From assembly GCF_018476885.1 (NCBI RefSeq), contig NZ_JAHCVJ010000005.1, positions 310,001 to 374,000 on the forward strand: a DNA stretch of 64,000 bases, written 5' to 3'. Under the pieces are notes generated by a model. The model was given only the letters and a program-made list of their open reading frames with translations. It had not been told where the DNA came from and made no database searches. The position numbers and the translations under genes are program-made. How positions within the stretch are numbered: position 1 is the first letter of the stretch; every line of letters starts with the position of its first letter. This stretch comes from Geoanaerobacter pelophilus. Its GTDB lineage: Bacteria; Desulfobacterota; Desulfuromonadia; Geobacterales; DSM-12255. This document shows, one piece after another, positions 27,120 to 35,173 of this stretch.

Positions 27120-27184
27120 TTTTCAGTAGGTCTCCTTTCGCTGTGAATTTACTACCCCTCAGATTACTTCCTGAGGTTAATTAT

Positions 27185-27212
27185 ATGATAATCCTGATTT
27201 ATGGAATGTCAA
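27185..27212 (-). promoter_or_regulatory. Promoter of the small RNA locus
   Basis: TTGACA (27207-27212) and TATCAT (27185-27190) are 16 bases apart on the minus strand. A TATAAT overlaps the latter five bases further on. The predicted start at about 27178 is immediately before hairpin 1. Confidence 0.6.
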
Positions 27213-27237
27213 TCAACCCGTAAAAATTTATTGCAAG

Positions 27238-28371
27238 TTACAAAACCCTTTTTGCCAGTTTCAAGAGCAGGCCTTCACGAACAGCCAAAGCGGCATGCGG
27301 ACAGAGTTCCCGACAGCAGAAACACCTGATGCAGCTACGATAATCGATGCTGAGTTGGCCATTGCTTATGGTGATTGCCCCCGGGGGGCAGGCATCGCGG
27401 CAGATCCCACAAAGTACACATTTACCTGCAATCGCTACCGGTCGCGAAGTCAACTGGCTCTTGAGTCGATGCTTCAGAAAGCCGGGCAATCCGAACTGAA
27501 CATCGGAAATATGAGGTAGGCGAAAATCGGGAACCCTCAGTTCTGCCGGCTGGTCGCCCAGCACTCTTATCGAGCCTGCGGCAACACCGGGAAGCCCCAG
27601 CCTTTCTGCGGCTCTTTCCACATATCTCATTTTGTCGGGGATGCCGATAATGTCGGCGGCAACCTTGTCAACGGCCAGCGCATTGGCTCCTGCCAGCAGG
27701 CACCCGACAAAACGAGGATCGCCGCTGCCGGGACCGTCACCTTCCATGGCGGTTATGGCGTCAACAATGGTCAAGTCCGGATGGCGTACCTCGTAGATTT
27801 CCACGAGCAACCGCGCGAACAGTTCTCGGTCAGCTCCGGCCTTGAGGTGCCAGGCAGCCTTGGCAGTGCCGACCACGGCACCGAACAGGTTCTTGACCCC
27901 GCAGGTGATGGTCATCATCTCGTGGGTCTTCAGTTTCGGGAGGTTGATAACCCTGTCAGCATCGAGATAAGGTGTCGCCAGGGGTATCCGCTTGAACATG
28001 CCGGAGCCATTCATCTCACGGGATTCTGAGAATTCGACCAGCTCGGTGCCGGTTTCTCGCAGAACGTCCAGGATTCCTGACTTTTCTGCCACCCGGTGCA
28101 CACCCCCCACACCGGGGGAATCGCCGACAAAAGGAATGCCTCCGGCTTCACGTACCAGCAGAATGACCTCTTTCACCACCGTAGGATGAGTGGTCACTGC
28201 CTTGTCCGGATGCTTGGCCGAGAGCATGTTCGGTTTGATGAGCACTCTCTCGCCGGGTAAGACAAAGCGTGACATCCCTCCCAGCGGGGCAAGCAGCGCT
28301 TCCAGCCCGGCGCGAACAACGGTGTTGTGATAGTTTTCGACTCTGATATTACTTACCGTGCATGTTTCCAT
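27238..28371 (-). CDS. DUF362 protein with two C-terminal 4Fe-4S clusters
   Basis: The protein of about 377 residues combines a DUF362 domain (IKPNMLSAKHPDKAVTTHP, then VINLPKLKTHEMMTITCGVKNLFG) with a C-terminal ferredoxin domain (CVLCGICRDACPPGAI and CIRCFCCRELCPHAAL). The family is common in anaerobes. Its reaction is unknown, although redox or cofactor roles are suspected. No signal peptide is seen, so it is cytoplasmic. The ATG at 28371 is chosen because the domain begins there; the ribosome site is poor. A second DUF362 gene lies at 44673-45554. Confidence 0.9.
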   Translation of the reverse strand: METCTVSNIRVENYHNTVVRAGLEALLAPLGGMSRFVLPGERVLIKPNMLSAKHPDKAVTTHPTVVKEVILLVREAGGIPFVGDSPGVGGVHRVAEKSGILDVLRETGTELVEFSESREMNGSGMFKRIPLATPYLDADRVINLPKLKTHEMMTITCGVKNLFGAVVGTAKAAWHLKAGADRELFARLLVEIYEVRHPDLTIVDAITAMEGDGPGSGDPRFVGCLLAGANALAVDKVAADIIGIPDKMRYVERAAERLGLPGVAAGSIRVLGDQPAELRVPDFRLPHISDVQFGLPGFLKHRLKSQLTSRPVAIAGKCVLCGICRDACPPGAITISNGQLSIDYRSCIRCFCCRELCPHAALAVREGLLLKLAKRVL

Positions 28372-28489
28372 GAATTCAATATATTGCGAAAAAAGCTGAA
28401 CAGTCAAAGTAATTTGGCTGTTGCTGTTGGCAAAGGCGGTCGATATCTGTTAAAACTTTGTGTGACTTAATGTGTCCTAGGGGTTACGG

Positions 28490-29215
28490 ATGCCGATTCC
28501 CAAAATTCTTCTTGTTGACGATGTGCGGCTCTTTCTGGAAATTGAGAAGCGGCTGCTTGAGCAATCATTGATTGAGATTCTCACCGCAACCGATGGCGAA
28601 GATGCTTTGGATATTGTGCGACGGGAGCGCCCGGCGCTGGTTGTCATGGACATCAACATGCCGCGGATGGACGGCATCGATTGTTGCCGGTTGATTAAAA
28701 GCGATCCGGATCTGGCAGGTACTGCGGTCATGATTGTCACCAATGCTTCCAATGCCGATGATGTGGAACAGAGCTGGAAGGCCGGCTGTGACGATTTCAT
28801 CGTCAAGCCGATTGACGGGCGGTTGTTTCTTGAAAAGGCGCACCGTTTTCTAAATGCCATTAACCGGAGACGGAAGCGGGTATTGTTCCAGACTGAAGTG
28901 GCTTTGCAGATCGAAGGCCGGCTCATTACCGGGCACTCTTTTGACCTTGGCTACATGGGGATGTATGTTGCCTCTTCCTGGTTGCCTAGCGTTGGTGAAA
29001 CCGTTGTCTTGTCGTTTCGACTGCTTGACACGTCGCCTGCCATGACTGTTGCCCGAGGCAAGGTAATCTGGGTAAATCATGGCATTGACCGGCTGAAACA
29101 AAACTATCCGGACGGTTTTGGCGTCGAGTTCCTTGAAATAATCGGGGAAGGATTGACCATGATCCGGGCCAATGAGTTGATGCAGTTTGTTGACCTGCGC
29201 AAGGGTAAGGAGTGA
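28490..29215 (+). CDS. Receiver-PilZ response regulator
   Basis: The 241-residue protein has a receiver (phosphoacceptor Asp54 in VVMDINMPRMDG, Lys in IVKPIDG) and a C-terminal PilZ domain (about 125-235) beginning NRRRKRVLFQ. The second PilZ motif reads DLGYMG, where the usual serine of D/NxSxxG is glycine, so c-di-GMP binding may be weakened. It could join phosphorylation and c-di-GMP signals. The recombinase gene follows after four bases with a shared ribosome-site region, so the two are cotranscribed. Confidence 0.92.
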   Translation: MPIPKILLVDDVRLFLEIEKRLLEQSLIEILTATDGEDALDIVRRERPALVVMDINMPRMDGIDCCRLIKSDPDLAGTAVMIVTNASNADDVEQSWKAGCDDFIVKPIDGRLFLEKAHRFLNAINRRRKRVLFQTEVALQIEGRLITGHSFDLGYMGMYVASSWLPSVGETVVLSFRLLDTSPAMTVARGKVIWVNHGIDRLKQNYPDGFGVEFLEIIGEGLTMIRANELMQFVDLRKGKE

Positions 29216-29219
29216 GGCC

Positions 29220-30101
29220 GTGAACGCCTGCATTGAACAGTTCTGCCGTTACCTGGAGACTGAGAAGAATGTGTCTCCTCATACCCTGGCAGCGTACCGG
29301 TCAGATCTTGAGCAGTTTGCAGGTTTCGTGCGGGAGGAACTCGGAGAGTCTGCTTTACCGGAAGCGGTCGGCCATCTCTTGATAAGACGTTTTCTAGCGA
29401 AACTTGCGAAAGGTCATGCCCGCAGCAGTATCGGTCGCAAGCTGGCAGCTATTCGGTCATGGTATCGCTATCTGGTCAGGCAGGGGCGGATGGAACAAAA
29501 CCCTGCCGAGCTGGTCAGCACCCCGAAGAAAGAGAAAACGGTCCCCTATCACCTGTCGATCGATGACGTTACGGCGCTGGTCGAAGCCCCCACTGGAACC
29601 GAACCCCTGGTTCTTCGCGACCGGGCCATTCTTGAACTCCTTTATTCGTCAGGGGTGCGAGTCTCTGAACTGACCGGTCTCAATATTGCGGCACTTGATC
29701 TCGATGCCGGGTTGGTGAAGGTCCTTGGCAAGGGGGGAAAGGAACGGATCGTCCCGCTCGGCAGTCATGCTGTCAAAGCAATAGCTGCATATCTGCAAGC
29801 GCTGCCGCCGGAACAGCTTGACCGGGCGCTATTTCTCAATTTCCGTGGCAGCAGACTGACCCGCAGGAGCGTTGCCCGGATCGTTGACCGCTATATCCTC
29901 AATCTGGCCACTATGAAAAAGGTTTCTCCCCACAGCCTGCGCCACACCTTTGCCACGCATCTCCTGGAGTCAGGGGTTGACCTCCGGGCCATTCAGGAAC
30001 TCCTGGGCCACTCGTCACTCTCGACCACTCAGAAATACACCCATGTCAATATCGACCGCCTGATGGAGGTCTATGACAAGGCCCACCCAAAGGCACGCTA
30101 G
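29220..30101 (+). CDS. xerC: Tyrosine recombinase XerC/XerD
   Basis: The 293-residue recombinase has an N-terminal SAM-like core-binding domain (RYLETEKNVSPHTLAAYRSDL) and a catalytic domain with the arginine in YSSGVRVSELTGL, HSLRHTFATHLLESG and LGHSSLSTTQKYTHV (nucleophile Tyr). Length and motifs fit the Xer chromosome-dimer resolvases, not phage or integron integrases: the extra integron IntI patch is absent. GTG at 29220 is the start, with AAGGAG upstream in the end of the preceding gene. XerC versus XerD cannot be settled here. Confidence 0.93.
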   Translation: MNACIEQFCRYLETEKNVSPHTLAAYRSDLEQFAGFVREELGESALPEAVGHLLIRRFLAKLAKGHARSSIGRKLAAIRSWYRYLVRQGRMEQNPAELVSTPKKEKTVPYHLSIDDVTALVEAPTGTEPLVLRDRAILELLYSSGVRVSELTGLNIAALDLDAGLVKVLGKGGKERIVPLGSHAVKAIAAYLQALPPEQLDRALFLNFRGSRLTRRSVARIVDRYILNLATMKKVSPHSLRHTFATHLLESGVDLRAIQELLGHSSLSTTQKYTHVNIDRLMEVYDKAHPKAR

Positions 30102-30113
30102 ATCGCTTCTTTT

Positions 30114-30127
30114 TTGACCTGCGTCAA
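30114..30127. promoter_or_regulatory. FNR/HcpR-like operator of the nitrite reductase gene
   Basis: TTGAC-CTGC-GTCAA is a perfect inverted repeat of the CRP/FNR-superfamily type, of the GTCAA variant linked to nitrosative-stress regulators. TACACT at 30150-30155 would be a -10 box with a start at 30162. The centre of the palindrome is then at exactly -41.5, the class II activator position. Confidence 0.7.
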
Positions 30128-30266
30128 TGCCGGTTACTCTCTCGTCAGTTACACTTTACCCATTAGTTTTGTTATTGCAGGATAATTGGCGTGTGCTAAT
30201 AGTTTATGTAGTGCATTGCTGTCTTTCTATTGTAGTGAAGTCAAGCCATGAAAGGAGAGGGTAAAT

Positions 30267-31865
30267 ATGCTCAAGAAAGCTGTCACTGCCGCAGTTGTTG
30301 TCCTTGGCGCCACACTGTGCCTGGGAGTTCCGTCAAAGCTGACCGCCGCAAAGACCAAGCCGGCGAAGGAGACTAAGGGGAGAGAGGCCTGCTATCAATG
30401 TCACGATGAGATCAAAACCATGAAGGAAAGCTCCAAGCATGCCAAGCTTGCCTGCGAAACCTGTCATGATAACTTGGCGAAGCATATGGATAGTATGGGA
30501 GACGTCAAGCCAGTCACCAAGATTGATGCGGCCTTATGCGGCAAGTGCCACAAGGAGCAGTATGACAGTTTCTTCAAGATGAATTACGAATCCGCTGCTC
30601 GCAAGGAAAAGGGGGTTCCGACCGGTCGTTCGCCCAAGCAGGACAAACTTTTAGCTGGTCACGGGTTTACTTTTGAGCACAACGAGCCGCGCGGCCATGC
30701 TTTCATGGTGACCGACCAGTTCATCGTCGACCGCTTCCAGGGGGGGCGCTACCAACTTAAAGACGGGTGGAAAGGTTATGACAAGCCCGGCAAGACCTGG
30801 GACGTCCTGGTGGATAAGGGGGAGAATACCAAATTGCCAGAATCGGCAATGGCGGGAAACCCTACCTGTATCCAGTGCAAGACCTCCGACCACATTCTGA
30901 AATGGAAATTCCTCGGGGACAAGGACCCGAAAGCCAAGTGGGACCGGACATCCAATGTCAATGACGTTGCCAAGGATACAAACAATCCGGTTGGCTGCAT
31001 CCATTGCCACGATCCGCACGGCACGCAGCCGCGCGTAGTGCGTGACGCCCTGATTCAGGCAGTTGCCCGGGACCGGTCCGGTAATATCTTTGCCAAAGGT
31101 GGCAAGACTGATCTGAAAGAGGTTGATTTCCGGGGGTTCCGTAAAATTGGCGTGATGGCCAAGACTGATTCGCGGATGATGTGCGCCCAGTGCCACGTCG
31201 AATACAACTGCAATACCGGGTCGCAATGGTCGGATGGTAAGAAAGTGGGTTACGACGACCAGCGCACCAACCACATGCCGCTGAAAAACGCCAAGGAGCT
31301 GCTGGCTCATTACAAAAAACTGGATTTTTATGATTTCAAACATGCCGTTACCGGGGCACGTCTGATCAAAATGCAACACCCTGAGGCCGAAACCTTTGCC
31401 GGAAGCGTTCATGACAGGGCCGGCGTCCAGTGTCATCAGTGCCACATGCCGAAGCTGAAGGGGAAGAACGGTAAGCAGTTCTCCAGTCATGGGGTGATCA
31501 GGCCCAAAAACCACATCAAGGAAGCCTGTCTGGGCTGTCATCCAAAGTACACGGTCGAGGCAAAGCTCTACCAGATAGAGACTATCCAGAACTATACAAA
31601 AGGGAAGATGCGCAAGGCCGAATACTGGATCGGCAAGCTTATCGACGCCTATGCCGTTGCCAAGCGGTCGGGAGTAGCGGAAGAAACCCTTGCCAAGGCC
31701 CGCGAAAAGCACGAAGAGGCCCATGTGCTCTGGGAGTTCTGGACTGCTGAGAATTCCGACGGATTCCACAATCCGGAGCTGGCACGTGAGACGCTGACCG
31801 GTTCCATCAAGGCCGCCAAAGACGGCGTGAAGCTGCTTGAAGATGCGATGGCTGGAGGGAAGTAG
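30267..31865 (+). CDS. Octaheme cytochrome c nitrite reductase (ammonia-forming)
   Basis: The 532-residue periplasmic cytochrome has a signal peptide and eight heme motifs: CYQCH, CETCH, CGKCH, CIQCK, CIHCH, CAQCH, CHQCH and CLGCH. The fourth (residues 201-205) is CxxCK, the lysine-ligated catalytic heme of NrfA-type enzymes. That order matches octaheme nitrite reductases such as TvNiR of Thioalkalivibrio, which reduce nitrite, and hydroxylamine, to ammonia. CAQCHVEYNC and the LIKMQHPEAE segment hold the active-site Tyr and His. AAAGGAGAGG precedes the ATG. No NrfH-like partner lies beside it. Confidence 0.92.
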   Translation: MLKKAVTAAVVVLGATLCLGVPSKLTAAKTKPAKETKGREACYQCHDEIKTMKESSKHAKLACETCHDNLAKHMDSMGDVKPVTKIDAALCGKCHKEQYDSFFKMNYESAARKEKGVPTGRSPKQDKLLAGHGFTFEHNEPRGHAFMVTDQFIVDRFQGGRYQLKDGWKGYDKPGKTWDVLVDKGENTKLPESAMAGNPTCIQCKTSDHILKWKFLGDKDPKAKWDRTSNVNDVAKDTNNPVGCIHCHDPHGTQPRVVRDALIQAVARDRSGNIFAKGGKTDLKEVDFRGFRKIGVMAKTDSRMMCAQCHVEYNCNTGSQWSDGKKVGYDDQRTNHMPLKNAKELLAHYKKLDFYDFKHAVTGARLIKMQHPEAETFAGSVHDRAGVQCHQCHMPKLKGKNGKQFSSHGVIRPKNHIKEACLGCHPKYTVEAKLYQIETIQNYTKGKMRKAEYWIGKLIDAYAVAKRSGVAEETLAKAREKHEEAHVLWEFWTAENSDGFHNPELARETLTGSIKAAKDGVKLLEDAMAGGK

Positions 31866-31890
31866 CGTTCAGCAGTTTCTGTGATAAAAT

Positions 31891-31926
31891 AAAAAGCCTG
31901 CACTGCTTGATAGTGCAGGCTTTTTT
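31891..31926 (+). terminator. Terminator after the octaheme nitrite reductase
   Basis: A 14 bp stem (AAAAAGCCTGCACT / AGTGCAGGCTTTTT) with a 7 nt loop ends in six T. It lies 25 bases after the stop, so the gene is monocistronic. Confidence 0.9.
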
Positions 31927-32005
31927 GCTTTATTTAGATTTAAGGCAAATTCAAATATCCCGATATAATATAAAAACTTGTCAATGCCCGCATTGAGGAT
32001 TTTAA

Positions 32006-33286
32006 GTGCCTGATCGAGTGATAAAAATGCTGCTGGTGGAAGATTCTCCGGAAGATGCTGAGCTCCTTCTCTGGCATTTGCGGAAGAACGGAATAGAGGC
32101 TGAATGGGAGAGAGTTGATTCCTCAAGCGATATGTTCGGTGCCCTTGAAAGAGGGGGGTGGGATGTCATTGTTTCCGATTATATTATGCCTGGTTTCAGT
32201 GGCTTGGAGGCGCTGGAGCTGGTCAAGTCCCGCGGAGAAGATATTCCATTCATTATCGTTTCCGGTAAAGTCGGCGAAGACACCGCCGTGGAGGCAATGA
32301 AGGCCGGTGCTCATGACTATATCCTGAAAGGGAACCTTGCCCGTCTTGCCCCGGCAATCCATAGGGAGCTTGCCGAGTCCGAAATGCGGCGTCAGCGCAT
32401 TATGACCGAGAAGGAACTGAGAACCCTCAAGCATGCCATCGAAACTATTCCTGTCGGGGTTACCATTGCTGATATGGCCGGCAAAATTATATTTACCAAC
32501 CAGGCTGAAGCAGATATGCACGGTTATTCCGTTGACGAACTGTTGGGGTGTAATGTCAGGATTTTTTCCACCCCGGAGTGCAGGAAAGAGTGGCGACGAG
32601 GTGATGTCAAGGATTATGCCTGCCTGAGGCGCGAAACGGTAAATATCCGTAAAGACGGTACGGAGTTTCCCGTGTACTTGATTTCCAGTGTGGTCTTAGA
32701 TGCGTCCGGCGCGCCGGTAGCCGTTATTACGGCCTGCGAGGATATTACCGAGCGGAAAAAAGCCGAGGAGCGGCTCCGCTATATGAGTACGCACGACACA
32801 CTGACCGGCTTTTATAACAGGGCTTTCTTTGAAGAAGAGATCAGGCGGCTGAAGGAACAACGGTTGTGCCCGGTCAGTGTGATCATGGTGGACGTTGATG
32901 GCCTTAAAGAGGTGAACGATACCCTTGGCCATGCTGCCGGCGACAAGGTGCTCAAACAGACTGCCAGCGTGCTGTTGTCGGTATTCCGTTCCGAGGATAT
33001 CGTGGCGAGAATCGGTGGCGACGAGTTTGTGGTAATCCTGCCCGGAGCTGAGCAGCATGTGGCGGAAAAAGCGATGACCCGTATTCGTGACGTTCTTGAG
33101 CAGGCCAGGTGCTCATTTGTGGGGATCGGTCTCAGTCTTTCTCTGGGGGCTGCCACGGCTCATGATACCGAAGAGCTGGAAGACGCCTTAAAGCTTGCAG
33201 ATGAGCGCATGTACCAGGACAAACTAACCAAGTCATCCCGCAAGAAAGCAGCTTCCCTGAATGACCGGCGCTTGCTTGATCGATGA
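32006..33286 (+). CDS. Receiver-PAS-GGDEF diguanylate cyclase
   Basis: The 426-residue protein has a receiver (phosphoacceptor Asp58 in VSDYIMPG), a PAS domain (about 135-255) and a GGDEF domain. The catalytic GGDEF motif is intact at residues 337-341. The inhibitory RxxD site is intact as well (RSED before IVARIGGDEF). It should make c-di-GMP from GTP under phosphorylation and PAS control with product feedback. The start is GTG. No kinase lies beside it. Confidence 0.94.
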   Translation: MPDRVIKMLLVEDSPEDAELLLWHLRKNGIEAEWERVDSSSDMFGALERGGWDVIVSDYIMPGFSGLEALELVKSRGEDIPFIIVSGKVGEDTAVEAMKAGAHDYILKGNLARLAPAIHRELAESEMRRQRIMTEKELRTLKHAIETIPVGVTIADMAGKIIFTNQAEADMHGYSVDELLGCNVRIFSTPECRKEWRRGDVKDYACLRRETVNIRKDGTEFPVYLISSVVLDASGAPVAVITACEDITERKKAEERLRYMSTHDTLTGFYNRAFFEEEIRRLKEQRLCPVSVIMVDVDGLKEVNDTLGHAAGDKVLKQTASVLLSVFRSEDIVARIGGDEFVVILPGAEQHVAEKAMTRIRDVLEQARCSFVGIGLSLSLGAATAHDTEELEDALKLADERMYQDKLTKSSRKKAASLNDRRLLDR

Positions 33287-33325
33287 GCCCTGCCCGGATC
33301 CTACCTCACATTGTTTCGGCAATAA

Positions 33326-34069
33326 TCAGTAGTTCTTTTCCATGAATTTTTTGGCGTCGTCCACAAACGGGCTTGAGGGATAGTCAGCAGCCAGGCGGTT
33401 GAAAATTTCCCGACTTTTTACCTTGTCGCCCGAAAGCATATATGATTTGCCGAGGTAGAGCAGTGCTTCCGCAGTAGCAGAGGATTTGGGGAATTTCGCC
33501 AGCGCTGCCTCCAGCCGCTTGATGGCTGCTCCGTACTTTTCGGTGCGCAGGTAAAACCTGCCAACATATATTTCGTGTTCAAGCTGCATTGCTTGCACGG
33601 CATCGAGCTTTTTCCGTACCTCTGGCGCCAATTCCGATGTCGGATAGGTATCCAGGAACGTGGTAAACAGCTGAACGCTATTAGAGACCGGCGTCTGGTC
33701 CGTGTCTATTCCAGTTATCTGCTGAAAGTTGCACATGCCCAGCCGGAATAGGGCATAGGGCGCTTTCTCATGGTTTGGATGGAGCTTTCTGAAGTTCTCG
33801 TACTCTGCTGCGGCTTCTATATAGTTGCTGTTGTTGTACATTGCATCGGCAATATTCAGCTCTGCTTTTGTCGTCAGTTCCGGGGAGAGGTAGCTTTCTT
33901 TGACTCTTTTCCAGAGTGTTATCGCCTCCTCGTAATTCTTCTCAGTGTAAGCCTGTTCCCCCTCCTTAAAGTACTCTGCAGCGCTTTTTACGACCGTCTG
34001 GGTTGAAGAACAACCGGAAATGGCGATCACTACCCACAATGTTATGCCGGACTTTAATAAAATATTCAT
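33326..34069 (-). CDS. BamD-like outer-membrane TPR lipoprotein
   Basis: The 247-residue lipoprotein has a lipobox (VIAISGC, cysteine about residue 20) and TPR-like repeats: EYFKEGEQAYTEKNYEEAITLWKR and RKLHPNHEKAPYALFRLGM. This matches BamD, which with BamA inserts outer-membrane beta-barrels. An alternative is another YfiO/ComL-type TPR lipoprotein, but the length and order fit BamD. It is transcribed alone toward the cyclase gene. Confidence 0.87.
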   Translation of the reverse strand: MNILLKSGITLWVVIAISGCSSTQTVVKSAAEYFKEGEQAYTEKNYEEAITLWKRVKESYLSPELTTKAELNIADAMYNNSNYIEAAAEYENFRKLHPNHEKAPYALFRLGMCNFQQITGIDTDQTPVSNSVQLFTTFLDTYPTSELAPEVRKKLDAVQAMQLEHEIYVGRFYLRTEKYGAAIKRLEAALAKFPKSSATAEALLYLGKSYMLSGDKVKSREIFNRLAADYPSSPFVDDAKKFMEKNY

Positions 34070-34328
34070 GGCTGCTCCAAGGTCTTATTTCATCGGTAAC
34101 TTAGAGGATTTGCGCCGGGTTGTCAACGGCAAGCACTTAAAGGTTGAACCAATTGCCCGATACCTGGTTGTTCTGATTTGCACAACCTATGCTATGGCAT
34201 GTTACTTGATATGTATTTAAAGCAGATCATTATTTCTATGTAATTTCTTGGCGTTTTCACAGCACTGTCGACAAAATGGACAGGTATAGTGTCTTAATGT
34301 CAAAACTGTTTACAAGGATATCCAGACG

Positions 34329-34955
34329 ATGCCGGGATTTTTCAGGGTGACAACTTATCGGTGGATGATAGCGCTTGCTCTGGCAGGGCTGTATTTCGGG
34401 ATTGCCCTTACCCCGCTTGCGCCGCTCGCCATGAAATCATCCCATATCGTTCATGTTGTCACCGGAGAGTGTTCCGGCGACTGCGACATTGACGGCTGTT
34501 CTCCCGCAAGCAGGGCTGCCGGAACCTGTTGTTGCCGGCAAAAGCAGCTGCTGGTCCTGCCGGCGACCAATGGCTCCCACACCTGTTGCCCTAACGTGGC
34601 AGTCAAGGCTAAACCTGCTGCCTCCGACTGTTGCGATGCGGCTCGCCAAGCTCCTGCGCCACCACAATTCTCGTGCTGTGCCGCTGGTGGCGACAGTGCT
34701 GGTAATCCGCCTGGAGAGGAAGCGGAACTGACTGACAAGAAACGGCAGACTGTCTATAAATGCGGTAGCCCTTGCGGGCGCGATAGGCTGATCACCTTTG
34801 CCGGTAACGACAAGCTTGATCTCATCCCCTTTACCTTCTCCGGGTTGCCGGTTTCTCCCCATGAGGAACTGCCCGCCACACCCCCTTCCTCTCGATTCAA
34901 TTCCCGAGATGTCGAACCACCCGAGCCCCCGCCGAAAGTCGTTATGCCCGTTTAA
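34329..34955 (+). CDS. Cys-rich exported protein of a copper locus
   Basis: The 208-residue protein is not recognised as a named family. It has an N-terminal membrane segment or signal (WMIALALAGLYFGIALTPLAPL) and fourteen cysteines in clusters: CSGDCDIDGC, a CCC triplet, three CC pairs and CGSPCG. The tail is Pro-rich. Clustered cysteines outside the cytoplasm suggest metal binding. It precedes the OprC-like copper receptor and NosL, so copper is the likely metal. The function is inferred from context only. Confidence 0.65.
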   Translation: MPGFFRVTTYRWMIALALAGLYFGIALTPLAPLAMKSSHIVHVVTGECSGDCDIDGCSPASRAAGTCCCRQKQLLVLPATNGSHTCCPNVAVKAKPAASDCCDAARQAPAPPQFSCCAAGGDSAGNPPGEEAELTDKKRQTVYKCGSPCGRDRLITFAGNDKLDLIPFTFSGLPVSPHEELPATPPSSRFNSRDVEPPEPPPKVVMPV

Positions 34956-35173
34956 AATCTGCAGGTATTCTATGCTGACTGGAGTAACGGTCGCAATGCA
35001 TCCGCATGCGTGCGTCATCGGTACGCCATCATTTTCCAGACTTTACTTTCCTGGCGGAGTTTTGCCTCATGCCTGGTGGCATTTCTCTTTTGCTGTTCGC
35101 AGGGTGCATGGTGACTGGTACTGGTGGTAAGGCACTTGGCGCTGATTGCTGGATGATCGGCGGGAGGATTGTT

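Larger units (their letters stand above)
26988..27178 (-). ncRNA. Candidate structured leader or small RNA upstream of the MacAB-like operon
   Basis: About 190 bases on the minus strand carry promoter, hairpins and terminator as a unit. Hairpin 1 (27157-27176, CCTCAG/CTGAGG) is at the predicted 5' end. Hairpin 2 pairs GGUAACC with GGUUGCC inside the small ORF. Hairpin 3 (27034-27057) has an 8 bp G/C stem at the ORF stop. Hairpin 4 (26994-27020) is a terminator. It could be an attenuator for the efflux operon that begins 134 bases further on, or an independent small RNA. Expression is not shown by sequence alone. Confidence 0.45.

Noticed and set aside
29220-30101. Tyrosine recombinase as the integron integrase of the attC islet
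   Set aside because: It has Xer length and motifs, lacks the IntI-specific insert, and lies 12 kb away in an operon with a response regulator.
34070-34328. TGGCATGTTACTTGATA as a sigma-54 promoter for the Cys-rich gene
   Set aside because: The -12 element reads TTGA instead of TTGC and the GG-GC spacing fails.
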